Part shown: positions 1-10,079 of the stretch, one piece after another
Layout of the letters: every line of letters starts with the position of its first letter
Numbering within the stretch: position 1 is the stretch's first letter
Assembly: GCA_000729835.1 (NCBI GenBank)
Contig: JFHB01000166.1
Coordinates: 1 to 64,000, forward strand
Source: Atkinsonella hypoxylon
Taxonomy: Eukaryota > Ascomycota > Sordariomycetes > Hypocreales > Clavicipitaceae
Length of the DNA stretch: 64,000 nt
Reading direction: 5' to 3'
Notes under the pieces: model-generated
Database searches by the model: none
What the model saw: only the letters and a program-made list of their open reading frames with translations
What the model was told of the DNA's origin: nothing
Position numbers and translations under genes: made by a program

Positions 1-40
1 AATCTACCTAAAGGTCCTAAGTTCGAATCCGGGATAGAGG
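1..40 (+). other. Possible decayed tRNA 3' half (T-arm and B-box)
   Basis: Bases 20-30 (AGTTCGAATCC) match the B-box/T-loop consensus GGTTCRANTCC with one G-to-A change. The TTCGAAT loop has possible stem arms CTAAG and CCGGG, which would pair fully if RIP-type C-to-T and G-to-A changes were reversed. The anticodon half would lie left of the window, so identity cannot be read. It may be a relic tRNA gene or a tRNA-derived repeat; chance similarity is not excluded. Confidence 0.3.
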
Positions 41-163
41 GAGTTTTCTGCCTCTAGTACCTTAGGTTATATCCGCTGGCCTAGTTAGGACTAGTGCAAG
101 TAAAAAGTAGATACCCTAGTTAATTAGTAAGTAGACTAATTTAAACGTTCCTTACTAGATTAA

Positions 164-240
164 AAGCTAAACCTAATTAGGTCACGAAAAGTAGGGCACT
201 AAAGGAAAAAGTGGGTCCGCTAACTAATTAGGTTTAGCTT
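164..240. repeat. Perfect 17-bp inverted repeat with a 43-bp loop
   Basis: AAGCTAAACCTAATTAG at 164-180 is the exact reverse complement of CTAATTAGGTTTAGCTT at 224-240. A perfect 17-bp stem is notable in DNA this mutated. It could form a hairpin, or it could be the ends of a very small inverted-repeat element. No flanking target duplication is obvious. Confidence 0.7.
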
Positions 241-479
241 GTAAGGAGGGGTAGTATAACGTACTGCAGCAGAGGGACTTACTGTTGTGCATATAGATTG
301 CCTGTACGTGCCTATAACCTATAAGCTAAAGTATTCTATCTATATAACGGATTGGAATCTTGTACCCTTTTGCGGGGAAGGGAGCGCGGTTAGTCTAGTG
401 GTGACATACGTTAACAGTGGCTTAGTCAGCGGCCGTTACAATACAGCAGGAATTAGCTAGAAAGCAGCAGAAATTACAG

Positions 480-3400
480 TGCTTTATAAATTAGTTAAGA
501 GCTAATCTCTATATTTAAAGGAACTATAACGCTTTACAATAAACTATATATAGAAAGAGAAGCAGCTTTAAGCTACAGTAGGCTAGCAGCTAAAGGAACT
601 TAAACAGAAGCCTTTACTTATAGTAAACCCTTATAATAGAAATAAATAGAGCTTTTAGGCCTAGTAAATAGCAATTACCTAAAAGCTCTAAGCTAATAGC
701 GCCTTTATAAGCACAATATAGAACTAGTAGTACTATCTATACTAAAGCTTATTGCCTAAGGTCCAGCAGAGAGTAGCTATCTATTATAAGGCAGGTAAAG
801 TAAGGGGATATAATATATAAAGGTTCCTTAATTACTTAAAATTAGTCTTTATAGATCCTTACTAGTAGAACTAGGCTTTAATTAAGCTTAATTAGCTTTA
901 ATAGAGTAATAATAAGTAGTTTATAGAATTCTATATTTATTTTAAAGAGAAAATTGCACTAGCAGAAGGGGCTAACTAGAATAATAGCGTAAAGTTAGCT
1001 AAGTTATAGATAGCACTTAATAAGGAGATAAAGGATTACAGTATAGAGAGAGATATTCTATATTATAACTACCTTTAAGCAGTAGAGCGCTACTGCAGTA
1101 TTGCGCTAAACCTAGAGTTATATTACATTAAGGAATAGTATTAGCTAAAATGCAGCTTTAGCTCTAAAGGGCTCTAGAATAGCAACACTAAAATAACTAA
1201 AGTTAACGCTATAGAAACCTAATAGAAATAGAAAAAGAGTGTAAAGAAATTTAGAGTAAGATAACTAAATAAGGATACTCTATAAGTAAAGTAAGCATTT
1301 AAGGCTAAACTTAAAAAACACTACTAAAAAAGGCAATGCCTTTAATGTAGGTTATTTTAACACTATATTTAAGGATATAGATTGTAACTAGTAGAATATA
1401 AGCTAAAATTAACTAGTGTATAGGTAGTAGCTATAGATAATATATAGAAGAAGAACTCTAATAAGTTAGAAAAAAGCTTACCTTTAGCCTTAAGCTTAAT
1501 ATAAAGGTAAAGGCAATATAGATAATATAATAACTCTTACTTAATAGGCAGCTAGAAGAAGAATATAGAGAGATAACTAAGAAAATAAATATATTACTGT
1601 TCCTTATCTCTATACTCTTTAACTAACTATTGTTCTATAATATATAAATAGATAGTAGATATAACTACTTTACTACAATAAGTAAGAGTTTAGTATAATG
1701 CCTTAGCCTAAAGTAAGTTCTACTGCTATATAAAAGAACAGTATAAACAGTAGTAGAGGTTAAACAGTAGTTCTATAATAGCTACTAGAGGAGCACCTTA
1801 ATTGCTTCTTTAGTTTGCTTATAGGTAGATATTAACAGCTAGGTCTTTCTAGTAGTAGCCTATATAATCCTAGGCTTAACCTAAGATTATATCTTTAGAA
1901 GCCTATAGTTAGCTTATAATAAGGTTATCCTTAACGCTGCTAGCTAAAGCTTATTAGTAGGTAAGGCTAAGGGCCTTATAATCTAAGTAGCAAGCTCTTA
2001 GAGCATTAAGGACCTAATAATGCTAGTGTTAGCAGTAGTTTATAGCGCTCTAATAAAATAGAGTAAGAGCTAAGAGGTTGCTATACGTTTTATTGCTATA
2101 AGCCTTTAGGAAATAACCTCTATATTGTTATTGTAAATCTCTCTAGAAGGCCTTAATCTACTAGCTTTACTACTTAAGTTAGAGAACTTTTATAATCTTT
2201 TTAAAGAAAAGAAGGCCTAAGGCCTTCTACTATATAAAGGGGGGCTAAATTACTATATTAGGCTAAAATAGCAGCTAAACAGCTTCTTACTGTTACTACT
2301 ATAGGCCTTACTGTATAATATACTATAGAACTATTTATTAGAAATTAAGAGGTAAGTAATAGACCTAATAGATAAAGAATAGATTTAAGCTAGCTCCTTC
2401 TTAGTAGTAATATCTATCTTTTTAGCTAAAAAGCTAAGTAAAGAATAGTAATTCTATATTAATTATTAAGCCCTTAATAAGATTATAGAATAGAACTATT
2501 ATTTACTTCCTTTAATAAAGAAAACACTTAAGTTATTATTAAAGGTATATTAGTTTATTAAGCTAAATATATAGTTAGCTTTCTATAGAATCTAGATAGT
2601 AAATAGTAAGAAGCACCTTATAGCGTTCTATACCTAGTTTAGCCTCTTTAAGTAGCTAGTCTACCCCTTTAGGTTAGTAAGAGCTTTAGCTATATTCTAA
2701 TAATATATTAATAGTGCGCTAAAAGAGGCCCTTAGAGATTATATAACTGCTTATTTAAATAACGTTCTTATTTATATAAAGGGTTCTAGGAAAGACTATA
2801 TATATAAGGTATAAAGAATCCTAGAAAAGTTGCAGTTAGTAAGGCTATACTTAGATCTTAAGAAATACTACTTTACTATAACTAAAGTTAAATACCTTAG
2901 CTTTATAGTTATAGTAAGAAGAAAGATACACTTAAATCTAGAGAAAATTGTAGCTATTTAGAAGTAATAAGCTTCTACTAGGTTATAAAAGGTATAAAGC
3001 TTCCTTAGATTTATAAACTTTTACTGTAACTTTATATTAGATTTCTTAAATATTATAGAGCCTTTAGTTAACTTAATAAAGAAGGGAGTTCTATTCTAGT
3101 AAATAGAGAAATATAAGAAGTTATTTATAAAGCTTAAGAAGGCCTTTACCTTATACCTAGTCTTAGCCTAATAGAACTCTAAGAAGAATATAGTAGTAAA
3201 GGTAAATTGCTTAAAAGAGGCCCTTAGTAGCTATTTATTCTAATATAATAAAGCTAGCGTACTACAGCCTATAGTATACTATTTAGCTAGATTATCTCTA
3301 GCTTAATATAACTATACTATTTATAATAAGAAGCTTTTAGCAATAATATCTTACCTTAAGGCCTAAGCAGTAAAGCTATAGAGAGTAATATACCTCTTTA

Positions 3401-5340
3401 TAATTCTTACTAACTATAAGAATCTAGAATACTTTATGTTTTTATAAGAGATCTTTAAGTGTTAAGCTAAGTAGGTAGAGCTTCTCTCTCTCTTTAACTA
3501 CTATTTATAATACTGCCTAGAGCTATAGGTAAAGCAGCTAGATATATTATTATAATAAAAGTAGGATTAAGATAGAGTAATGCTATAAATAGGCTAAGTT
3601 CTTTAGCCTCTCTCTATTAGCTGTTTTAGCACTCTCTATAGAGATAAAGAGAAGAAGGAGGTTATAGAGAATATTATAGTAGAAATAGCTAGTAAAGTAA
3701 CGCTAGAAAGTTAACTAGCTAAGGCTTTATAGGTACTAGCTAGAATAACTCTATTTCTAGATAAACACTTATAGAGCCTATAGAACTAAGGAGTGTAAAA
3801 AGACTTAGTATACTTAATAAAATTAAATATAGTTTAGAAAGAAAAAAGAAGGTTTCTATTAAAGGTAAAGATATAAAAATAGATTGTAGACTACACCCTT
3901 AATATATAAAGAGCACTAGTTTATTAGAGCTACCTCTAGGTCCTTAAGTATAAGCTATTAACTACTATACTAATATATAGAATATATAAGTTACTAATAT
4001 TAGGCTACCTAGAACAAAATACTATATTTTAGGCATTAATATATAACTACTACTAGAATAAGCTATCCTAAGATATTGCTTAATACGTTTAAAACTACTA
4101 CTATTACAGCAGCTAGAAGAGTAAAAGGTTGTAGTAAGGCCTATTGTAACCTATTCTAGCGCTAAATAGGTATTAGTTATAGATCTCTATAGATTTTATA
4201 ATAGATTTATTAGCGCTAAACTAGGCTATACTCTTTTACTTAATAGTTATTATTAATTAACTTTTAAAGTATATATAGTTAAAAGCAATAACCTCTATAG
4301 AGATAGAGAAATATACTTAATAGTTTAAGTATTATTAGTAGTAGTTCTATAGGTTCTTAAAATAAATTATCTTTAACTATAGTTTAAACTAGTTAAGCAC
4401 CTTTTAGACTACTCTTTATTGCCTTATTAGAATTAAATAATTACTATTTACTTCCTATTACCTATAAATAAACAGTAAAATAAAGAGAGTTAATTAAGAA
4501 GTATAGGTAATTCTATAGGTTATAGTTACCTTTTTATAGTTTAACTAGCCTAAATATCTCTTTATATACTAGCTAGCTATTAACAATAGAAACTCCTTAG
4601 TAATAGGTATAAGCTTAAACTAAGCAATATATAGGTATAATATAGACCTTATCTAGAAGCTTATAGATAAAGAGAAGTCTTAAGTTTTATATAAAGAATA
4701 AGCTTTAGCGTTCCTTAAATAACTATAGAAGAGTATAAATATTACTTAAGCTATAATTAACTTTACTTAGTAAAGATAGTAAAAGCAGTTAAATAGAAGC
4801 TATAGGCTAATAGAATAGTATAAGGTAAAGAACTTAGTTTAGCTAATACTCTATTATATTAAAATAAACTGCTTAAGTTAAAAGCTTAATTAGGTTATAG
4901 TAAAGTATATAGTTATAGATATACTAATACCTTTAACTATAAAATTAAATATTTTACTAGAAATTTACTTAGTCTTCTATATTAACCTTATTAAGTAAGC
5001 AGCAATAAACCTTTTACCTTTTTAGTAGTTAGTAGATTTAAGACTTAGTCTTAAGCTAACTATAATAAACACTAACCTATTCCTTAAAGAATATAGAGTA
5101 AAGGAGATTTTAGCTACTAAAAACGCCTTAGGCTAAGGAAGACACTATTAAGTGCTTATTAAGTAAGTAGAATTTATTTAGTCTATATAGAAACTACTAG
5201 AAAACTTTCTTAATATAGAGGCACTAGATTAATTTAAGTTATAGTAAAGAGATACTTAATTTAATAATAAGCTTAGTAAAGGTATAGTAAAATTTTATAT
5301 AGACTTTAATAATAACTTAATTATTCTTAACTAAAAATAA
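480..5340 (+). pseudogene. gag-pol of A1, RIP-inactivated chromovirus polyprotein
   Basis: These are the remains of the Gag and Pol proteins of a Ty3/Gypsy chromovirus; limits are approximate. A CCHC zinc knuckle lies at 1337-1378 (spacing C-x2-C-x4-H-x4-C, last Cys codon changed to TAT). An ILGL motif typical of the end of gypsy proteases is near 1870. Reverse transcriptase spans about 2500-3160, with its active-site box at 2752-2763 reading YLNN. The RNase H end (related to DHKNLEYF) is near 3408-3437. The integrase core includes a retained first Asp in SIDFI (4192-4194). A chromodomain lies at about 5091-5235. Stops are TAA/TAG at frequent intervals, consistent with RIP of Gln, Trp and Arg codons. 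No functional protein is possible. Confidence 0.85.
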
Positions 5341-7742
5341 AAGAAAAATAAACTCTTCTTTATAAAGGCCTATATAATTACTATAAAAAAAAATAAAAAT
5401 AAAATAAAAGAAACTTCTTAGTAAGTAGTAAAGAAGCATTAGTACTTATAGCGTAAAGGTATAACTACCTAAAAAGCACTCTATTACTCTTTAAGTAGTT
5501 ATAAAATAAAGGCTAAAAGAGCTATATAGTGTCTCTAGAGTAGTGTAGAAGCTAGAGCTAAAATAGCAGCGTTAGCAGAAGGTATAGAGGCTAAAGTAGG
5601 TAAGAATATAACTAGTGCTATAGATTAAGGCCTTACTCTAGTAGGTATAAGTAAAAATATAACGTCTTAAATAGCTTAGCGCTTTAAGCATAAAGGTATA
5701 GTCTTTAGAGAGAGAAAGATAAAGAGAGAAAAAGTAAAGGGAGTAGTAAGCTAGATTAAGGTTATATACTTTAGGAATATAAATAGCAATTAGTGCTATA
5801 AGTAGTTTAAGCTTTTAAGCTCTACCTAAAGGTAGATATATTCTTAGTGTATTACCTTAAGGTTATTCTATAAGAGTAAAGAGATAATATATAGCAGTAA
5901 AGAAGCCTTATATAGCAGTAAGGGAGCAGTAGTAGTAAAGGTTAGTAGTATACAATAAAGTATAAGTATAGGTAAAGGCAATAATAAGGGTATAGTAATA
6001 GTAGTAGTAATAGTAGGTATAAAGAGCAATAAGAAGTTATTATTAATATCTATAGAGATATACTTATACTTATTAGGGTTAAACTTATTGTTCTTTAGAA
6101 CAATAGAGGCTATAGTGCTCTTATAGATTGTAGAAGAAGAGAGAGCTAGTATAGAAAAGCTATTAGCTTAAGTTATATAATAAGGAGAAGAAGTAAGCGT
6201 AACCTTCTCTTCTATATAATTAGCAGTAAGTATATCCTTAAGAACAGTATTATAGTAATTATATATATTTAAGAACTTATAGATAAGAATAGTTTAGTAA
6301 GTAGGCTAGCTAAAGTAAAAGGGAATTAATATAAACTTAACTATAAGACCTTAGTTAGTAAGTTTCTATATTTTAGTAAAGTAATACTATAGGTAAGAAT
6401 GCCTAGTAAAGAGGCTTAAATTCTAGATATAGCCTCTATACCTCTATATATATAGTTAGTATTCTCTCCTTTAGCTAAAACAATAGTTATATAAGCCCTT
6501 CTTATAAAGGTTGTTGTAATATAGTATATAAATGTCTTTAAGGATATTACTGTTAAATAGCTCTAAATTATTTAAGTTCCCTTATATAAAGAAACTATAG
6601 ATATAGCAGCAATAAGGGACTATTAGCGCTGTAAAAGTAGAAGCAGTAAGAGCATTAGCGCTAGTAATATAGCTGTTAAAGTTCTAAATATATTCTAGGT
6701 TAGTAAAAGAATAAGCTATATATAAATAAAGGGGCAGCATACTCTAGGCTAATAGAATAATATTTTGCAGTTTTAATTAACTAGCTACTTACAGTTAAAT
6801 AAATTCTATTTAAAGGCAATAGATAAAGGTTCTTTTACATTAAGAGGAGTAGCAGTAGCTATATAGTGTAAAGATAAATTTTAAGAAGTAATAATAGAAT
6901 TATTTGTTTATAATATAGAGGTAAGATATAATATAAAGGAGAAAGAAAAAGATAAAGAAAGAAGAGAAGGAATTATTTATTTTTATATTAGAAACAGCTA
7001 AAGGCTAGCTGCTAGTTTATTATATACTAAAGGGATAATAATAACAATAACTATTTACGCTCTACTAGCTATTAGTTTATTGCGCGCTAAGGGAATAACA
7101 CTAATAATAACTATTTACGCTCTATACCCTTAACAATATCCCTTATATATAGATAGGTTATATATAACTAATAACTGTTTATAACAGTAATAAGAACAAA
7201 AGAGAGAGAGGTACCTCCTAGTTAATAAAAGGGATTGTTACGCAATAATTGCTCTAAAAACAAGAAGACCTAGGGATATAGGCAGTTTATGCGCTAGAAC
7301 ACTAGCGTTACAGCTAGCGCCTATATAATAGGCAGATAATTAATAGCTATATATAGAGGATTATATAGTAGAGGTAGATAGGAGGTTAATAGACCCTAGG
7401 AGGGTACAATTAAGTAAAGGGGCGTAATTAATCTATTATAGAGCAACTAATAGGTTAGTTAGTAGAGCGATTAACAGCTGTTGCTAAGGTACTATAAGCA
7501 ATTAAAGGGAAGAGAGGTAGAGTAAACGCCTATTTATATATTAGCTCTATAACACTATATAAACAATAAATAGTGCATTAGTGTAGCAATAGAATAGCTA
7601 GAGTAAAGCACCTAGGCGCAGACGTTATACCTCTATTTTTTATAAGTAAACAACAGTAGAAATATAAAGAGGGAGTAGATAGAGAATTAGCTGCAATTTA
7701 TAGCACCTACTAAAAACAATAAAGGGGTTATTATAGGGGCTA
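5341..7742 (+). other. Long post-chromodomain 3' region of A1
   Basis: About 2.4 kb separates the chromodomain from the 3' LTR. Other A copies have the same region (about 25620-28010 and 37270-39670). It begins with an A-rich run. In one plus frame, from about 5430 to 6000, codons start mostly with purines and broken stretches look protein-like (alternating Ala, Glu, Lys, Ile). A low-stop stretch also exists on the minus strand at about 6050-6330. I do not recognise a domain on either strand. It may be a C-terminal extension of pol, an extra open reading frame or untranslated sequence. Nearer the LTR there are no coding signs, only short TAG/TAA-rich runs. Confidence 0.5.
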
Positions 7743-7759
7743 GAAGGAGAAGGAGAGTA
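7743..7759 (+). promoter_or_regulatory. Polypurine tract of A1
   Basis: The purine run GAAGGAGAAGGAGAG directly precedes the 3' LTR, where the plus-strand primer of gypsy elements is expected. Equivalent tracts end at 28028 in A3 and 39690 in A4. Confidence 0.75.
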
Positions 7760-8082
7760 TATTATAGACTTAAGCCTTAGGCTTAAGTCTTTTAGTAAAG
7801 GAAGAATAGCAGAAGAGGGATAGAGATCTATATAGATAAAGGGATAGAAGTAAGCTGCATTTATCTAAAGGTTATTTAAACTTCACTAAGCTCTAAAGAG
7901 AGGACCTTAGCTATAGAGCACGTGCTAAAAGAGGCTCCTAAGGGGATAGACCTACCTCTAGATATATAGTATAGGGGTATAGGGAGGTTTCTAGTTCCTT
8001 CTCTCTTCCCCCTTTTCTCCCTATGATTATAGTTCTCATTATAGACGCTAGTTAGCAGCAGCCACTAGGCCAGTCCATTACA
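7760..8082 (+). repeat. 3' LTR of A1 (323 bp)
   Basis: This LTR starts TATTATAGAC (TGTTATGG in the better-preserved 5' LTRs) and ends CCATTACA, so the original ends are TG...CA. Its length equals the other complete A LTRs. Just inside the start, 7767-7789 is a perfect dyad, GACTTAAGCC-TTA-GGCTTAAGTC. The right end is less mutated than the left. Confidence 0.93.
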
Positions 8083-9600
8083 AGGCTAACTAAAACAATA
8101 GTATAAAGTTAGCTAAGTTATAAATAGCACTTAATAAGAAAATAAAGGATTATAGTATAGAAAGAGATATTCTACATTATAACTACCTTTAAGCAGTAAA
8201 GTGCTACTATAGTATTACGCTAAACCTTAAGTTATATTATATTAAGGAATAGCACTAATAAAAATATAGCTTTAGCTCTAAAAAGCTCTAAAATAGTAAT
8301 ACTAAGATAATAAAGGTTAATACTATAGAAACTTAATAGAAATAGAAAAGAGGTATAAAGAAATCTAGAGTAAAATAGCTAAATAAGAATACTTTATAAG
8401 TAAAATAAGTATTTAAGGCTAAACTTAAAAAATACTACTAGAAAAAGTAATACCTTTAATATAAGTTATTTTAACACTATATTTAAGAATATAGATTATA
8501 ATTAGTAGAATATAAGCTAGAGTTAACTAATATATAAATAACAGCAATAGATAATATATAGAAAAAGAACTTTAATAAGTTAGAAAAAGGCTTACCTTTA
8601 GCCTTAAGCTTAGTATAAAAGTAAAGGTAATATAAATAATATAATAACTCTTACTTAATAGGCAGCTAAAAGAAGAATATAAGGAAATAACTAAAAAAAT
8701 AGATATATTACTATTCTTTATCTCTATACTCTTTAACTAACTATTGTTCTATAATATATAAATAAATAGTAAGTATAACTACTTTACTATAATAAGTAAG
8801 AGTTTAGTGTAATACCTTAGCCTAAAGTAAGTTTTACTGCTATATAAAAGAATAGTATAAATAGTAGTAAAGGTTAAATAGTAGTTCTATAATAACTACT
8901 AAAGAAGTGCCTTAATTGCTTCTTTAGTTTACTTATAGGTAGATATTAACAGCTAAGTTTTCCTAGTAGTAGCCTATATAATTCTAGGCTTAACCTAAGA
9001 TTATATCTTTAGAAGCCTATAGTTAGCCTATAATAAAGTTATCCTTAATACTACTAGCTAGAGCTTATTAGTAGGTAAGGCTAAAGGCTTTATAATTTAA
9101 GTAGTAAATTCTTAAAGCGTTAAGGACCTAATAAAGCTAGTATTAGTAGCAGTTTATAGCGCTTTAATAAAATAAAGTAAGAGCTAAGAAGTTACTATAT
9201 ATTTTATTGCTATAAGCTTTTAGAAGATTACCTCTATATTATTATTATAAATCTCCCTAGAAGGCCTTAATTTACTAATACTACCTCTTAAATTAAAAGA
9301 CTTTTATAACCTCTTAAAAGAGAAAAAGGCCTAAGGCCTTCTACTATATAAAGAGAGGCTAGATTACTATATTAAGCTAAAGCAGCAGCTAAATAGCTTC
9401 TTACTATTACTACTATAAGCTCTACTATATAATATACTATAGAACTACTTATTAAAAATTAGAAGGTAGATAATAAACCTAATAAATAAAGAATAAATTT
9501 AAGCTAGCTCTTTCTTAGTAGTAGTATTTATCTTTTTAGCTAAAAAGCTAAGTAAAGAATAGTAATTTTATGTTAATTATTAAGCTCTTAATAAGATTAT
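8083..9600 (+). mobile_element. Internal fragment of an older gypsy copy (A0)
   Basis: This fragment aligns collinearly with A1 from about 968 to 2486 and so covers gag, the CCHC region, protease and the linker before reverse transcriptase. It has no LTR of its own. It is bounded on the left by the A1 3' LTR (next bases AGGCT) and on the right by the A2 5' LTR. It is the host copy into which A1 and A2 inserted. The rest of A0 is not in the window: its left end is lost with the A1 5' LTR, and its right end would lie beyond A2, which is itself truncated. Confidence 0.85.
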
Positions 9601-9923
9601 TGTTATAGACTTGAGCCTTAGGCTTAGGTCTTTCAGTAGAGGGAGAACAGCAGGAGAGGGACAGAGATCTATATAGGTAAAGGGATAAAAGTAAGCTGCA
9701 TTTGTTTAGGGGTTAGCTAGACTTTGCTAGGCCCTAGAGAGAGAACCTTAGCTATAAAGTATATACTAAAAGGGGCTCCTAAGGGGATAGACCTACTCCT
9801 AAATATATAGTATAGAGGTATAAAGAGGCTTTTAGTTCCTTCTCTCTTCCCTCTTTTCTCTCTATAATTATAGTTCTTATTATAGACGCTAGTTAGCAGC
9901 AGCTACTAAGCTAGTCTATTATA
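9601..9923 (+). repeat. 5' LTR of A2 (323 bp)
   Basis: It starts TGTTATAGAC, with the outer TG intact, and ends CTATTATA, the RIP-mutated form of CCATTACA. It has the same length as the other A LTRs. The left flank is ATTAT within the A0 fragment. Confidence 0.92.
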
Positions 9924-10079
9924 TACTATAATTATTCTATAGATAGAACACTAGTAAGAACAATATTATTTAGTTATAGTAATAAAGGCCTAGCTAGCTA
10001 GCTTAAGTACTCTTTTAACCTCTATAAAGAGGTAGGGGAAAGTACAGTAGAAATTAGCTAAAAAGCAGTAAAAATTGCA

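Larger units (their letters stand above)
1..436. other. Unassigned left flank of the A1 element
   Basis: I recognise no gene or transposon here. The stretch is less RIP-mutated than most of the window and keeps CpA, TpG and GC-rich words, for example near 371-390 and 427-434. It holds a tRNA-like 3' half at 1-40, a perfect inverted repeat at 164-240, and a match to the RNA polymerase III A-box consensus at 391-402 (TAGTCTAGTGGT) with no B-box at the usual distance after it. From about 437 the sequence matches the 5' untranslated region of the family A retrotransposons, so this is the flank of a truncated element. It could be host intergenic DNA or the edge of another repeat. Confidence 0.5.
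437..8082 (+). mobile_element. Ty3/Gypsy chromovirus copy A1, 5' LTR missing
   Basis: This copy of family A begins in the 5' untranslated region. From about 437 it aligns with A3 and A4 starting about 115 bp after their 5' LTR, so the 5' LTR and primer site are absent. It then runs through gag, pol with a chromodomain, a long 3' region, a polypurine tract and a complete 3' LTR. The right flank starts with AGGCT, inside gag of another A copy (A0), so A1 was inserted into an older member of its own family. RIP decay is heavy throughout. Confidence 0.9.

Noticed and set aside
391..402. A-box match suggesting a tRNA gene at about 380-460
   Set aside because: No B-box follows at a usable distance and no cloverleaf can be drawn; it is kept only as a note in the left-flank entry.
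5985..6025. Microsatellite of TAG/TAA units
   Set aside because: The run is short and imperfect, and recurs in the other A copies. It is RIP-altered element sequence and not an independent simple repeat.
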